The notes under the pieces are model-generated. The model was not told the origin of the DNA. It made no database searches and saw only the letters and a list, made by a program, of their open reading frames with translations. From positions 1 to 64,000 of the forward strand of contig NZ_FR892793.1 in NCBI RefSeq assembly GCF_000434895.1: a DNA stretch of 64,000 nt, written 5' to 3'. Origin of the DNA: Phascolarctobacterium succinatutens CAG:287. GTDB lineage: Bacteria; Bacillota; Negativicutes; Acidaminococcales; Acidaminococcaceae. Shown piece by piece: positions 1-9,337 of the stretch. Each line of letters begins with the position of its first letter. The first letter of the stretch is position 1. Position numbers and translations under genes: made by a program.

Positions 1-206
1 TTGGTGTGTTTCTTTTTGGTGTGCTGTTCGCGGTAATCGGCCTGCACCTGATATACCTGATAGATATACAGAGCGCACAGGGGAATAGCTACAATCAGGC
101 CTAACCAGCGGTTGTTGAAGAAGTAGCTGCCGGCCATGCCGCCAAGCAAGCTGATGATAAGTACAATCAGCATATTAACCTTGATTTTCATTAAATATTT
201 TTTCAT
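1..206 (-). CDS. Small membrane protein, partial (runs off the window start)
   Basis: An open frame on the minus strand starts with ATG at 206, preceded by a good ribosome-binding site (GGGAGG, complement of 215-220, about 8 nt upstream), and is still open at base 1. The visible 68 codons begin MKKYLMKIK and contain a hydrophobic stretch (roughly residues 9-32), a short polar turn with Asn-Asn-Arg-Trp, and a second hydrophobic stretch ending in IYQVYQV. A charged tail rich in Lys and His follows. This looks like a two-helix membrane protein. I do not recognise the family. It lies downstream of gluQ on the same strand with about 50 bases between them, so the two may be co-transcribed. Confidence 0.6.
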   Translation of the reverse strand, partial: MKKYLMKIKVNMLIVLIISLLGGMAGSYFFNNRWLGLIVAIPLCALYIYQVYQVQADYREQHTKKKHT

Positions 207-259
207 TATATATTCCTCCCAGGTTTTATAATCAGTGAAATGTGTTATTGCCTGCGCAA

Positions 260-1216
260 TCAAAGCAATTGCGGTACGACGATATTGTCATGGGGAACCG
301 ATTCCGGACGGAAAAGCGGCAGCAGCTCTGCGGCGGTAAGCGGTTCCGGCTTGGGCAGCTGGCCTGCAAGATAGGCCAGGAGGCCGATAATAGGCTCGGG
401 ACTGCCAAAGTGCTGCCTGAGGGCTGCAATTTCCAAATCACCGTCGCGTTTGGAAAGCCTGCGTCCTTCGGTATCTGTCAGCAGCGGTATATGGCAGAAG
501 GACGGCGGCGTAAGGTTCAGAAGGCGGTAAAGATAAAGCTGTACCGGTGTGGAGCTGAGCAAATCGCAGCCACGCACTACCTGATTTACGCCCATGAGCG
601 CATCGTCAATGACTACAGCTAACTGGTAGGCGTAGACGCCGTCGCTGCGGCGCAGGATAAAGTCACCGCATTCGTGCGCCAAATTAGCCTGTTGCCTGCC
701 ATAGTGCATATCCGTAAAGGAGATAAGCTCGTCAGCAACCTTAATGCGCCAGGCGGGATGGCGCTGCTGCATTTTGGCGCTGCGCTGTGCTGCCGTCAGC
801 TCGCGGCAGGTGCCGGCGTAAATAATACGTCCGTCGCTGGCATGGGGCGCTTCGGCGGCGTGCAGCTCGCTGCGGCTGCAAAAGCAGGGATAGACAAGCT
901 CCTGCAGCTGTAAAAGGTCAAAGCAGTGAGCATAGATATTGCTGCGGCGGCTTTGGAAAAAGCTGTCGCTAGCGGCGCTGCAGTACGCACCCTCGTCCCA
1001 GGTGAGGCCCAGCCATTCCAGCTCGCGTGCCAATGCGTCAGCCTTAGCGCGCGAGCAGCGCTGCGGGTCCAGGTCTTCGATGCGCAAAACTATTTTGCCG
1101 CCGCTGCTTTTGGCATAAAGCCAGGCCAGCAGGCTGCAGAAGACGTTGCCCAAATGCAAAAAGCCGCTGGGCGTAGGCGCAAAACGTCCTACGACAGGCG
1201 CAGTAGCTGCTGCCAT
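260..1216 (-). CDS. gluQ: Glutamyl-Q tRNA(Asp) synthetase
   Basis: 318 aa, the usual length for GluQ-RS, a shortened class I glutamyl-tRNA synthetase paralogue lacking the anticodon-binding domain. It would activate glutamate and attach it to queuosine in the wobble position of tRNA-Asp. The N terminus carries the GluRS-type opening GRFAPTPSGFLHLGN (the HIGH-equivalent is HLGN), then IEDLDPQR. Cysteines in CFCSRSEL and YAGTC match the zinc-binding insertion of the family. Near the end LSKRDGD is the KMSKS-equivalent. The ATG at 1216 has GAGGTGGTGAG just upstream. The frame ends about 50 bases before the small membrane protein on the same strand. The call is firm; a true GluRS would be about 480 aa. 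Confidence 0.9.
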   Translation of the reverse strand: MAAATAPVVGRFAPTPSGFLHLGNVFCSLLAWLYAKSSGGKIVLRIEDLDPQRCSRAKADALARELEWLGLTWDEGAYCSAASDSFFQSRRSNIYAHCFDLLQLQELVYPCFCSRSELHAAEAPHASDGRIIYAGTCRELTAAQRSAKMQQRHPAWRIKVADELISFTDMHYGRQQANLAHECGDFILRRSDGVYAYQLAVVIDDALMGVNQVVRGCDLLSSTPVQLYLYRLLNLTPPSFCHIPLLTDTEGRRLSKRDGDLEIAALRQHFGSPEPIIGLLAYLAGQLPKPEPLTAAELLPLFRPESVPHDNIVVPQLL

Positions 1217-1427
1217 TTTATCTCACCACCTCGACGTAATATCAATATATACTATAATATTTTACCATAAACTCTCCTGCTTTGCTAAGGAGATTAGTGC
1301 AGCGACGGAAAAAGTTTGCTATAGCCAGTGATTTCACGATAAACTCACTGTTTTGCCTGCCTGCTTTGCTGTATAATGTAATTATAAAAAGTATGCTGTT
1401 TATAAGCTTAAGGAATGGGGTGTAAAA

Positions 1428-1988
1428 ATGACAGAACGCTTAGATGAGCATAAAATGAAATATGCTGTTGATACGGATAAGGAGGCAGAGGATATCTGCC
1501 GTTGGGCTGCTGCCCGCGCCGGTGTGATTGTAGTTGCTCCGGTAGTAGGTACGATGACACTGATGGCTAACGAGGTTTATATGATTACCCGCCTGGCCAA
1601 GCTGCGCGGTGTTAAGCTTTCCGAAAGTGCCGTGCTGGGGCTTTTGGGTTCACTGGGCGGTGCCTTTGTAGGGCAGACGCTGGCGACGCTGATTCCCTTT
1701 GCGCCGGTGCAGATTCCTGTAGGTATGTCGGTGACCTACGCTGTGGGCAAGGTGGCGAATGCCTGGCTGGCAGCAGGCTGCCCGGAGGATTTGTCGGCCT
1801 TTAAGTCTACCTATGAGGAGGCACGCATTGAAGGCATCAAAATGCTGGGCGAGCTGAAGGACTTGGCCTGCAAGGATAAGCCGCTGGGCGATGAAAGCCG
1901 CCGCTTTGAGGTAGATAACGATTCGCCGGCAAATAAAAAGGTCGACGATTTGCTGCGTAAGGTAAAGGGCGTGTTGAAGAAGGACTGA
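1428..1988 (+). CDS. DUF697-like membrane-associated protein
   Basis: 186 aa, unknown function. The central part (about residues 30-115) has two hydrophobic segments; the second, rich in Gly and Pro around LIPFAPVQIPVGM followed by TYAVGKVANAWL, resembles the DUF697/YcjF-type hydrophobic domain often seen with small GTPases. The tail (from about residue 125) is charged and probably soluble. No GTPase domain is present and none is adjacent. A TATAAT at 1372-1377 may be its -10 element, though I see no good -35. A clear terminator follows at 2002-2036, so the gene appears to be a single transcription unit. The family assignment is by overall look only. Confidence 0.6.
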   Translation: MTERLDEHKMKYAVDTDKEAEDICRWAAARAGVIVVAPVVGTMTLMANEVYMITRLAKLRGVKLSESAVLGLLGSLGGAFVGQTLATLIPFAPVQIPVGMSVTYAVGKVANAWLAAGCPEDLSAFKSTYEEARIEGIKMLGELKDLACKDKPLGDESRRFEVDNDSPANKKVDDLLRKVKGVLKKD

Positions 1989-2001
1989 GACACCTGCTTA
2001 T

Positions 2002-2036
2002 GCCGGTAGTGTAGTTATTATGCTGCCGGCTTTTTT
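2002..2036 (+). terminator. Intrinsic terminator after the DUF697-like gene
   Basis: GCCGGTAG and CTGCCGGC arms (2002-2009 and 2023-2030, one G-U pair) are followed directly by six T. Confidence 0.8.
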
Positions 2037-2046
2037 ATAATTCTTT

Positions 2047-2076
2047 TTTACACCATAAGAAGTTTTGTTGTATAAT
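2047..2076 (+). promoter_or_regulatory. Sigma-A type promoter for trmB
   Basis: TTTACA (2047-2052), an 18-nt spacer and TATAAT (2071-2076), about 38 bases before the trmB start codon. It probably drives the trmB-ftsW-PBP cluster. Confidence 0.65.
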
Positions 2077-2113
2077 AGATAATTGAGAAAATATTTTTAT
2101 GTGAGGTCTGACT

Positions 2114-2752
2114 ATGCGCTTAAGAAAAAAACCATGGATTGAAGAAGCTATGAAGGAAGTGCAGGGAGAATACGTTTTCCTGCATGATATTGATAAGTTC
2201 AAGGGACATTGGCAGGAGATGTTCCCGGGCAAACGTCTGTGTCTGGAAATTGGCTGTGGCAAGGGACGCTTTACCATTGGTATGGCAGAGCTGTATCCGG
2301 ATAAGGCCTTTATCGGCATTGAAACACAGCATGATATTGCCTATTTCCCTGCGAAGGTTGCCAAGGATAAGGAGCTGACGAATGTAAAAATCATTTGCGC
2401 TAACGCTGAAAACCTGCTGGACTGGTTCGAGCCGGGCGAAATCAAGGAGCTGTACCTGAACTTCAGTGACCCCTGGCCGAAGGCACGTCATGCTAAGCGC
2501 CGTCTGACGCACCGCAACTTCTTGGCGCTGTATAAGCAGCTGCTGGGCGAGGGCGGTCACCTGCGCTTTAAAACAGATAACCGCGCTTTGTTTGATTTTT
2601 CCGTAGAGGAATTCAAGGAGTTCGGCCTGCAGATTATTGCTTTGAGCTATGACCTGCATCATTCTGAATATGAGAATCCTGTACAGACAGAATATGAGCA
2701 GAAATTCAGTGCGCTTGGTACGCCAATCAATTTCTGCGAGGTAGTTTTTTAA
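2114..2752 (+). CDS. trmB: tRNA (guanine-46-N7)-methyltransferase
   Basis: 212 aa, the normal length for TrmB, which uses S-adenosylmethionine to methylate N7 of G46 in the variable loop of tRNA. The SAM-binding motif I appears as CLEIGCGKGRF, followed by the acidic FIGIET loop. The family hallmark NFSDPWPKARHAKRRL and the C-terminal TEYEQKF are both present, covering the catalytic Asp and the tRNA-contacting basic residues. It starts with ATG after GTGAGG. Thirteen bases separate it from ftsW, so it is probably the first gene of a trmB-ftsW-PBP operon, although the function is unrelated to cell wall synthesis. Confidence 0.95.
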   Translation: MRLRKKPWIEEAMKEVQGEYVFLHDIDKFKGHWQEMFPGKRLCLEIGCGKGRFTIGMAELYPDKAFIGIETQHDIAYFPAKVAKDKELTNVKIICANAENLLDWFEPGEIKELYLNFSDPWPKARHAKRRLTHRNFLALYKQLLGEGGHLRFKTDNRALFDFSVEEFKEFGLQIIALSYDLHHSEYENPVQTEYEQKFSALGTPINFCEVVF

Positions 2753-2765
2753 GTAAGGCTTTGCC

Positions 2766-3962
2766 ATGAAGAAGAGATTTTTGCTATGGGACAATCCCTG
2801 CATTGCTGTTTATGCACTTGTGGGAGTTTTGCTGCTGGTGGGTGGCATAAATGTGTTCAGTGCCAGCTTTGTGAAGGCACAAGGGATGTTTGGTGACGGT
2901 CTTTATTTTCTGCTTTTGTATTATGTCTATGCGTTGCTTGGCATAGTAGCAATTGCTATTATCCGCTATTTTGGCTACAAATTTTGGTTGAATAAAAAAT
3001 TGCTTTACTTGGCTTTGGCTGTTGTATTGGGCATGCTGATAGCAGTTGAGTTTGTGGGAGAGGTCAATAATGGCGCTGCCCGATGGCTCAAAATCGGTCC
3101 GCTTAAGCTTCAGCCATCGGAAATAGCCAAGCCTTTGCTGATAATGATAGCTGCGAAGTATCTGGGAAATGTGATGAAGCGGGGTGAAAGATTAAGCCAG
3201 CGCCTTGGCGATTGTCTGTGCGTAATAATCCCGACGCTGATAATTGGTTTTCTTGTTTATAAGCAGCCTGATATGGGAACGGCAGCAATTATCGTGGCTC
3301 TGGTCATGGGATTATTTGTTGTTGCCGGTCTGCCTATGCTTTGGGTAACCGGTATGGGTATCTTAGGTGTCGTGGGAGGCGGCATTCTGGCTTTTTCTTC
3401 GGAGTATCGTGCGCACCGTTTTATGGTATGGCTTGATCCCTGGCTTGACGCTCAGGGCAGGGGTTATCAGACGATACAGTCGCTGAAGGCCATTGGCAGT
3501 GGCGGGCTTACAGGTACCGGCTGGGGACATGGTGCAGCTAAGTTTGCTTTCCTGCCGGAGTCACATACGGACTTTGCCTTTGCTATTTTTTGTCAGGAAA
3601 ATGGTTTAATTGGTGCTTTCCTGTTGATTCTAGTGTTTTGTCTTTTGTGTGCTGCATGTTGTAAAATTGCCTTCCATACACGTGATAAGGTTGGTTTTTT
3701 GCTGGCTGTCGGTGTTACATTTTTAATTATCGGTCAGGCTTTTTCCAATATGGCCATGGTTTGCGGTTTGCTGCCGGTTATCGGCGTACCGCTTACCTTT
3801 ATCAGCTATGGTGGTACATCAATGGTAATTTCTATGGTAGCAATCGGCCTGCTGTTGTCAGTTTATGATGAGGAAGAGCGTCTGCAGAAGCTGGAGGCCG
3901 AGCCGCCGGAAAAACGCCGCAGTGATTTGCGCGTTGTGCATAGCGGGAGGTGGCAGCGGTGA
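2766..3962 (+). CDS. ftsW: FtsW/SpoVE-type SEDS peptidoglycan polymerase
   Basis: 398 aa polytopic membrane protein (about ten helices) of the SEDS family, which polymerises lipid II into glycan strands at the division septum. The N terminus has DNPCIAVYAL and the FtsW/SpoVE-like GINVFSAS. Conserved loops include WLKIGPLKLQPSE, QPDMGTA, the long periplasmic LPESHTDFAFA (close to the catalytic Asp loop of the family) and the C-terminal SYGGTSM. The end overlaps the start of the PBP gene by four bases (GTGA), so the two are translationally coupled, as expected for a SEDS-PBP pair. RodA is the alternative, but the PASTA-bearing partner favours an FtsW or SpoVE role. Confidence 0.85.
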   Translation: MKKRFLLWDNPCIAVYALVGVLLLVGGINVFSASFVKAQGMFGDGLYFLLLYYVYALLGIVAIAIIRYFGYKFWLNKKLLYLALAVVLGMLIAVEFVGEVNNGAARWLKIGPLKLQPSEIAKPLLIMIAAKYLGNVMKRGERLSQRLGDCLCVIIPTLIIGFLVYKQPDMGTAAIIVALVMGLFVVAGLPMLWVTGMGILGVVGGGILAFSSEYRAHRFMVWLDPWLDAQGRGYQTIQSLKAIGSGGLTGTGWGHGAAKFAFLPESHTDFAFAIFCQENGLIGAFLLILVFCLLCAACCKIAFHTRDKVGFLLAVGVTFLIIGQAFSNMAMVCGLLPVIGVPLTFISYGGTSMVISMVAIGLLLSVYDEEERLQKLEAEPPEKRRSDLRVVHSGRWQR

Positions 3963-5992
3963 AGCGTTTTTCTTTATTGGATGCGCAAAAACGTTTTGTT
4001 AGCCTGTGTTTATTGATGGGATTGTTAGTGTTCCTTGTATTTTTGCGACTTGTCTGGCTGCAGGTGGTAGATGCCGCAAAGTACAAGGAAATGAGCAAAT
4101 ACCAGATGACATTAGATTATGAGCGCGGCACTCCGCGCGGACGCATTATGGACCGCGATGGAGAGGAGCTGGCCGTGAGCATTATGACGGGCTCGCTTTA
4201 TGCGGACCCCGAGAAGATGGTTGACAGCGAGAACAGAATAAAAGAGCATGGGCCGCGTGATGCACGTCGCCTGTGTGCTAATCTGCTGGCACCGGTGCTG
4301 AAGCGGGATCCCGAAAAGCTTTATAAGGACTTTTGTGGCGGCGGTAATTATCTTTGGCTGAAGCGTTATATGGATCCCAAGGAAGTGGCGCAAATCCAGA
4401 AAATTATTGACGCTAATGATTTGCCTGGCCTGCATTTTGAGCAGGAAAGCAAGCGCTACTATACTAAAAAGCGGGCAGCGGCACAGGTTATCGGCTATGT
4501 TGGTACGGATGACAAGGGACTGGCCGGTATTGAACACGTATATGATGACCTGCTTAAAGGTAAGAAAACGCTTTATTCATGTCTCATGGATGCTAACGGC
4601 AAGCGGCTGGTAGGACTGCTGTTTAATGAGCCTGCGCAGGATTTGCAGCGTAAGCAGGAGCAGCTGCCGACAATCTATTTGACCTTGGACAGCAAAATCC
4701 AGTATGTGCTGGAGGATGCTATGGATGATGCTATGAAGCGCACTAAGGCTCAGGGAGCAGCGGCAATCATCATGGATCCGTATACCGGCGAAATCCTTGG
4801 TATGGTCAGCCGTCCGACCTTTGATCCAAATAATTTTGGCAAATATAGTCCTGATAGCTGGAAGAATCGTGCTGTTTCACTGGTTTACGAGCCTGGCTCG
4901 GTCTTTAAGCCGATTGTAGGCTGCATGGGCCTGACGGAGGGCATTATTACGCCGGATACACCGATTCAAGACAACGGTCATATCAAGATTGCTGACCGCA
5001 CTATTTATAACTGGGACGGCGAGGGCATGGGGACGGTGCCCTTTTCAACGGTTATCAAGTTTTCGATTAATACCGGTATGGTACAGCTTGGCATGCAGCT
5101 GGGAGCGGAAAAGCTTACGAGCTATGCGAAAAAGTTCGGCTTTGGCTCGCCCACCGGCATCGAGCTTCCCGGTGATGAAAACGGCATCCTGTATAATCCC
5201 AAGAATATGTACGAACCTGATATTGCTACCATGGCTATTGGCCAGGGTATTGGCGTGACACCGCTGCAGGAGCTGCGCGCAATTTGCGCTATTGCCAACG
5301 GTGGCGAGCTGCTGCAGCCATATATCGTCAAAAAAATAGTGGCTGCTGACGGAACCGTCATCAAGGAGGGCAAGAAGACGGTGGTGCGCAATGTCATTAC
5401 CGAGCAGGTGGCACGCCAGATGCGCGAGATGATGGAAATGGTAGTCAGCGAGGGTGGCGGTAAGACTGCCTCCATTAAGGGCTATCGCATTGCCGGCAAG
5501 ACCGGTACGGCCGAAAAGCGGGCCGAGAACGGCGTCGGTTATGCTGCCGGTCAGTACATTGCTTCCTTCGTAGGCTTTGTGCCTGCTGATAAACCGCGCT
5601 ATGCGATGATCGTTATGCTGGATACGCCGAAGGGTGCCTTCTACGGCTCGCAGGTCAGCGCGCCTATTTTCCGCGATACGCTGCAGCAGATTCTGGTAGC
5701 GAAGGGCATTCAGCCGGTCTACAGTAAGGGCTTGCCCTCGTTTGAGGAGTTGAATACTGTCAGCCAGAAGGCTGATAACAAGCCGAAGCAGCTGCCGGTG
5801 CTGCAAAGAATGCCGGACGGTAAAATTAAGCTGCCGGACTTCAAAGGACTGGATATGCGTAATACTATCGACCTGCTGGAGCCGTATAAGCTGCGGCTGA
5901 AGCCTTATGGCAGCGGCCATGCGTGGCAGCAGAAGCCGCCACCTGGCAGTGAGGTGCTTGAAAACACTACGGTAGAAGTGTGGTTTAACTAA
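3959..5992 (+). CDS. Class B penicillin-binding protein with C-terminal PASTA domain (SpoVD/FtsI type)
   Basis: 677 aa from the GTG at 3959; GGGAGG at 3945-3950 gives ideal spacing, whereas the upstream in-frame GTG at 3950 sits on the ribosome-binding site. One N-terminal membrane anchor (VSLCLLMGLLVFLVFLRL) is followed by the PBP dimerisation domain (about 50-230) and the transpeptidase domain. Catalytic motifs are SVFK (Ser314), SIN (Ser369) and KTGTAEK (Lys514). The last 60 residues, from about LPDFKGLDM, form one PASTA domain, as in SpoVD. It cross-links the strands made by the FtsW-like partner. SpoVD is sporulation-specific in Bacillus; here it may be the main septal transpeptidase. 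Confidence 0.9.
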   Translation: MKRFSLLDAQKRFVSLCLLMGLLVFLVFLRLVWLQVVDAAKYKEMSKYQMTLDYERGTPRGRIMDRDGEELAVSIMTGSLYADPEKMVDSENRIKEHGPRDARRLCANLLAPVLKRDPEKLYKDFCGGGNYLWLKRYMDPKEVAQIQKIIDANDLPGLHFEQESKRYYTKKRAAAQVIGYVGTDDKGLAGIEHVYDDLLKGKKTLYSCLMDANGKRLVGLLFNEPAQDLQRKQEQLPTIYLTLDSKIQYVLEDAMDDAMKRTKAQGAAAIIMDPYTGEILGMVSRPTFDPNNFGKYSPDSWKNRAVSLVYEPGSVFKPIVGCMGLTEGIITPDTPIQDNGHIKIADRTIYNWDGEGMGTVPFSTVIKFSINTGMVQLGMQLGAEKLTSYAKKFGFGSPTGIELPGDENGILYNPKNMYEPDIATMAIGQGIGVTPLQELRAICAIANGGELLQPYIVKKIVAADGTVIKEGKKTVVRNVITEQVARQMREMMEMVVSEGGGKTASIKGYRIAGKTGTAEKRAENGVGYAAGQYIASFVGFVPADKPRYAMIVMLDTPKGAFYGSQVSAPIFRDTLQQILVAKGIQPVYSKGLPSFEELNTVSQKADNKPKQLPVLQRMPDGKIKLPDFKGLDMRNTIDLLEPYKLRLKPYGSGHAWQQKPPPGSEVLENTTVEVWFN

Positions 5993-6011
5993 AAATTTTT
6001 GTATTATTTTA

Positions 6012-6045
6012 CTTCCCCGGGCAGGAAAAAAGCTGCTCGGGGAAG
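6012..6045 (+). other. Strong hairpin between the PBP gene and fhs
   Basis: CTTCCCCGGGCAG (6012-6024) pairs with CTGCTCGGGGAAG (6033-6045), allowing one mismatch. No T-tract follows, so it is either a weak or factor-assisted terminator or an mRNA 3-prime-end stabilising structure. Confidence 0.6.
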
Positions 6046-6107
6046 AACTATATATGATACTTTGTTTTCAATGTAGTTTTTACGCAATGAAATAGGAGGA
6101 GATAAAC

Positions 6108-7778
6108 ATGTTATCCGATATTGAAATTGCCCAACAGGCAAAAATGCAGAAAATTACTGAAGTTGCTGCCAAATTAGGCATCAGCGAGGACGATATTGAA
6201 TTATATGGCAAATATAAAGCAAAACTGTCCTACGATTTAATCCGTCGTGTGAAAGATAAAAAAGACGGCAAGCTGATTTTGGTTACCGCTATCACCCCGA
6301 CTCCGGCTGGCGAAGGCAAGTCCACTACTACCGTAGGTCTGGCACAGGGCCTGGCTAAGCTCGGCAAAAAGGTTATCGTAGCTCTGCGCGAGCCTTCCCT
6401 CGGCCCCTGCATGGGCATTAAGGGTGGCGCTGCAGGCGGCGGCTATTCTCAGGTTGTGCCGATGGAGGACATCAACCTGCACTTTACCGGTGACTTCCAC
6501 GCTATCACCTCCGCACATATGCTGCTGGCAGCAATGCTGGACAACCATATCCAACAGGGCAACGCTCTGAACATTGACCCGCGCCGTATTGCCTGGAAGC
6601 GTGTTGTAGATATGAACGACCGCGAGCTGCGCAACATCGTAGTAGGCTTGGGCGGCAAGGCTCATGGCGTACCGCGTCAGGACGGCTTTGACATCACCGT
6701 TGCTTCCGAGGTTATGGCTATTCTGTGCCTGGCAAGCAGCCTGCACGACCTCAAGGAGCGTCTGGCAAAAATTATCGTTGCTTATGATTACAACGGTAAC
6801 CCTGTTACTGCAGGCCAGATTAAGGCTCAGGGCGCAATGGCGGCTCTGCTGAAGGATGCCGTTAAGCCTAACCTGGTACAGACTCTGGAAAACGTACCGG
6901 CAATCATCCACGGCGGTCCGTTTGCTAATATTGCCCATGGCTGCAACAGCGTTATGGCAACTCAGACCGGCATGAAGCTGGCTGATTACACTATCACCGA
7001 GGCAGGCTTCGGCGCTGACCTGGGTGCAGAAAAATTCTTTGATATCAAATGCCGTTATGCTGGCCTGAAGCCGGACGCAACTGTTATCGTTGCTACCGTG
7101 CGTGCGCTGAAGATGCATGGTGGTGTACCGAAGACCGAGCTGAAGACTCCGAACGTAGAGGCAGTTAAAAAAGGTCTGGTAAATCTGGAGAAGCATATCG
7201 AAAACGTTAAAAAATTCGGTGTTCCTTGCGTAGTTGCTATCAACATCTTTGCTCAGGATACCGCAGAAGAGCTGGAGGCAGTACGCGAGCACTGCGCTAA
7301 GCATGGCGTTAATGTAGCACTGTCCGACGTATTCGCTAAAGGCGGCGAGGGCGGTATCGACCTTGCTAAGGAAGTAATCGCCCTGGCAGACAGCGGCGAG
7401 AGCAAATTCGCACCGATTTATCCGCTGGAGATGAGCCTGAAGGGTAAGATTGAAACCATCGCTAAGGAAATTTATGGTGCTGACGGCGTTAACTATACTA
7501 AGGAAGCAGACAAAGCCCTCAAGGAATTTGAAGAGCTTGGCTATGGCAACCTGCCTATCTGCATGGCTAAAACCCAGTATTCCTTCTCCGATGACCCGGC
7601 ACTGCTGGGACGTCCGAGCGGCTTCAAGATTACTATCCGCAACTGCCGCATTGCAGCAGGCGCTGGCTTTATCGTAGTTCTGACCGGTGATGTTATGACC
7701 ATGCCTGGTCTGCCTAAGGTTCCGGCAGCTGAGAAAATCGATGTTACGGATGATGGTGTTATCAGCGGTCTCTTCTAA
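6108..7778 (+). CDS. fhs: Formate-tetrahydrofolate ligase
   Basis: 556 aa, the standard size. It makes 10-formyl-THF from formate, THF and ATP in one-carbon metabolism. The ATP-binding loop [13 protein letters not shown] lies at about residues 63-75, followed by the strongly conserved [18 protein letters not shown] and FTGDFHAI segments; the C terminus has the usual MTMPGLP. The start ATG follows AGGAGG. Codon use is strongly biased towards preferred codons compared with neighbours, which suggests high expression. folD follows on the same strand after 115 bases, giving a formate to methenyl-THF module, but an intervening repeat leaves it unclear whether they share a transcript. Confidence 0.97.
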   Translation: MLSDIEIAQQAKMQKITEVAAKLGISEDDIELYGKYKAKLSYDLIRRVKDKKDGKLILVTAITPTPAGEGKSTTTVGLAQGLAKLGKKVIVALREPSLGPCMGIKGGAAGGGYSQVVPMEDINLHFTGDFHAITSAHMLLAAMLDNHIQQGNALNIDPRRIAWKRVVDMNDRELRNIVVGLGGKAHGVPRQDGFDITVASEVMAILCLASSLHDLKERLAKIIVAYDYNGNPVTAGQIKAQGAMAALLKDAVKPNLVQTLENVPAIIHGGPFANIAHGCNSVMATQTGMKLADYTITEAGFGADLGAEKFFDIKCRYAGLKPDATVIVATVRALKMHGGVPKTELKTPNVEAVKKGLVNLEKHIENVKKFGVPCVVAINIFAQDTAEELEAVREHCAKHGVNVALSDVFAKGGEGGIDLAKEVIALADSGESKFAPIYPLEMSLKGKIETIAKEIYGADGVNYTKEADKALKEFEELGYGNLPICMAKTQYSFSDDPALLGRPSGFKITIRNCRIAAGAGFIVVLTGDVMTMPGLPKVPAAEKIDVTDDGVISGLF

Positions 7779-7781
7779 AAA

Positions 7782-7834
7782 AGTCTGACGGATAAAGCGC
7801 CATCCTTTAAGGAATTTGGAGGATAAAGCGCCAT
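7782..7834 (+). repeat. Short direct repeat between fhs and folD
   Basis: The 14-mer GGATAAAGCGCCAT occurs at 7790-7803 and again at 7821-7834. The first copy with its left flank (7782-7803, starting AGTCTGACGG) matches 18 of 22 positions of the terminal repeat of the palindromic element at 33163, so it may be a relic of the same element family. Confidence 0.55.
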
Positions 7835-7893
7835 TTATTAATATATTTTCTATCTATAATAAATCAACTATGTTTTTTTGAGGTGAATTTACT

Positions 7894-8724
7894 ATGGAAA
7901 CTGTTTTAATGAGGGGTAAGCCTGTTGCTGATGTTTACCGTGAGGCTATTGCCAAAAAGATTACTGTTGCTAAGCAGCACGACTTGGTAGTAACCCTGGC
8001 TATTTTGGTTGTGGGTGATGATCCTGCATCTCACGTATATAAGGACAGGCTGGTCAAATTAATTGAAAGTCTGGGCGGTGCCGCTAAGGTTATCACCTGC
8101 CCTGCAGATACTCCGGAGGAAGAGGTTATCAGCATCATCAAAAAGCTGAACCGCAACCGTTACGTTACCGGTATTATGCCGATGATGCCGATGCCGAAGC
8201 ATATCAACAGCGATAACGTGGGCGCAGCAGTTTCCCCGAACAAGGACGTGGACTGCCTGAATCCGCAGAATATTGGTGATGTGTTCATGGGACGCAGCCG
8301 TTTTGCTGCCTGCACGCCGCGTGCCTGCATGGCAACTTTGGCGCACTATGGCATTGAGCTGGAGGGCAAGAACGTTGTTGTTATCGGCCGCAGTAATGTT
8401 GTAGGCAAGCCTGTGAGCGTACTGCTGCTGCAGCAAAACGCTACCGTTACCATCTGCCATTCGCGTACACGCAACCTGCCGGAGCTTTTAAAGCAAGCTG
8501 ATGTTATTGTCGCTGCAGTGGGCAAGGCCTGCTTTGTGAAGCCGGAAATGGTTAAAGAGGGCGTTGTGATTGTGGACGTAGGCATCAACGCTGTAGACGG
8601 CAAGCTGGTGGGCGACGTTGATCCTGCTGTTGCTGAAAAGGCCAGTGCCTTTACACCTGTGCCGGGCGGTATAGGTGTTGTCAGCAATATGATGGTAATG
8701 GAGTGCCTGACGCGTCATATCTGA
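7894..8724 (+). CDS. folD: Bifunctional methylene-THF dehydrogenase / methenyl-THF cyclohydrolase
   Basis: 276 aa, typical FolD length. It interconverts methylene-, methenyl- and 10-formyl-THF, next to fhs in the same pathway. Visible signatures are DPASHVYKDRLVK (the substrate-binding Tyr and catalytic Lys region, although the usual SxxYVxxK reads S-H-V-Y-K-D-R-L-V-K here), the cofactor-site VIGRSNVVGKPVS, CHSRT, and the C-terminal TPVPGGIGVVSNMM (usually PGGVGPMT). Translation starts at an ATG after TTTGAGGTGAATTTACT. The altered C-terminal motif (VVS for GPM) suggests a divergent branch of the family rather than loss of function. Confidence 0.93.
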   Translation: METVLMRGKPVADVYREAIAKKITVAKQHDLVVTLAILVVGDDPASHVYKDRLVKLIESLGGAAKVITCPADTPEEEVISIIKKLNRNRYVTGIMPMMPMPKHINSDNVGAAVSPNKDVDCLNPQNIGDVFMGRSRFAACTPRACMATLAHYGIELEGKNVVVIGRSNVVGKPVSVLLLQQNATVTICHSRTRNLPELLKQADVIVAAVGKACFVKPEMVKEGVVIVDVGINAVDGKLVGDVDPAVAEKASAFTPVPGGIGVVSNMMVMECLTRHI

Positions 8725-8762
8725 TTTTGGCTGCAGACACATTAAGTGAGTGATGGAGCTAT

Positions 8763-9188
8763 ATGAAGTATTTTTGGTTTTTACTGGCTGCCTGTTTTGT
8801 GGGCATAATCTTTTATAATTCGTCGCTGCCCCTGCGGCAGTCATCCCAGCTTAGCGGCTGGGTGACTGCGCTGACGCAGCTTTTGGCGCAGCACCTGGAT
8901 ATCCAGCTGACGGGTGATGTGGAGCATCATATCCGCAAGCTGGCGCATTTTTGCGAATTTGCGCTGCTGGGACTGCTGCTGTGCCACAGCTTCAGTGCTC
9001 TGGGCGTGTCGAATCGCACAGCAACCGGCTATATCCTGTTTTTGGCGTTGTTCGCGGCGGTGCTGGACGAATATATCCAAAGCTTTTCGCCGGGACGTGC
9101 CTGCAGGGTGACGGATGTGCTGCTGGATTTCAGCGGTGTGTTCTGCGCCTGGCTGGAATACCGCATCTGGCAGTGGTGCCGCAGATAA
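8763..9188 (+). CDS. VanZ-like membrane protein
   Basis: 141 aa with about four predicted helices. The pattern of an N-terminal helix with IIFYNSSLP, then HIRKLAHFCEFALLGLLL, and later DEYIQSFSPGRACRVTDVLLDFSG is characteristic of VanZ-like proteins (the His-x2-Glu-Phe and Asp-Glu-x2-Gln-x6-Arg-x5-Asp features). The biochemical role is unknown; the founding member gives low-level teicoplanin resistance. It follows folD by 38 bases and is closed by a strong terminator, so it may be the last gene of that transcript. Confidence 0.85.
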   Translation: MKYFWFLLAACFVGIIFYNSSLPLRQSSQLSGWVTALTQLLAQHLDIQLTGDVEHHIRKLAHFCEFALLGLLLCHSFSALGVSNRTATGYILFLALFAAVLDEYIQSFSPGRACRVTDVLLDFSGVFCAWLEYRIWQWCRR

Positions 9189-9198
9189 TTAAACATGG

Positions 9199-9243
9199 AA
9201 GGCTGCAGCTTGGCGCCGACAGGCGTCCGGCTGCAGCCTTTTG
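9199..9243 (+). terminator. Terminator after the VanZ-like gene
   Basis: AAGGCTGCAGC (9199-9209) pairs perfectly with GCTGCAGCCTT (9230-9240), followed by a short T-run. Confidence 0.8.
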
Positions 9244-9306
9244 TTTGCTTCGGAATCTGTATCGGCAAAAAATATTGCTGTAATTATAAATTGCGCGCCA
9301 ATCTGC

Positions 9307-9335
9307 TTGCACTCAAGGTTATCCTATGTTATAAT
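9307..9335 (+). promoter_or_regulatory. bioB promoter
   Basis: TTGCAC (9307-9312), a 17-nt spacer and TATAAT (9330-9335). The predicted transcription start (about 9342) falls inside the TTAAC repeats listed next. Confidence 0.75.
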
Positions 9336-9337
9336 TT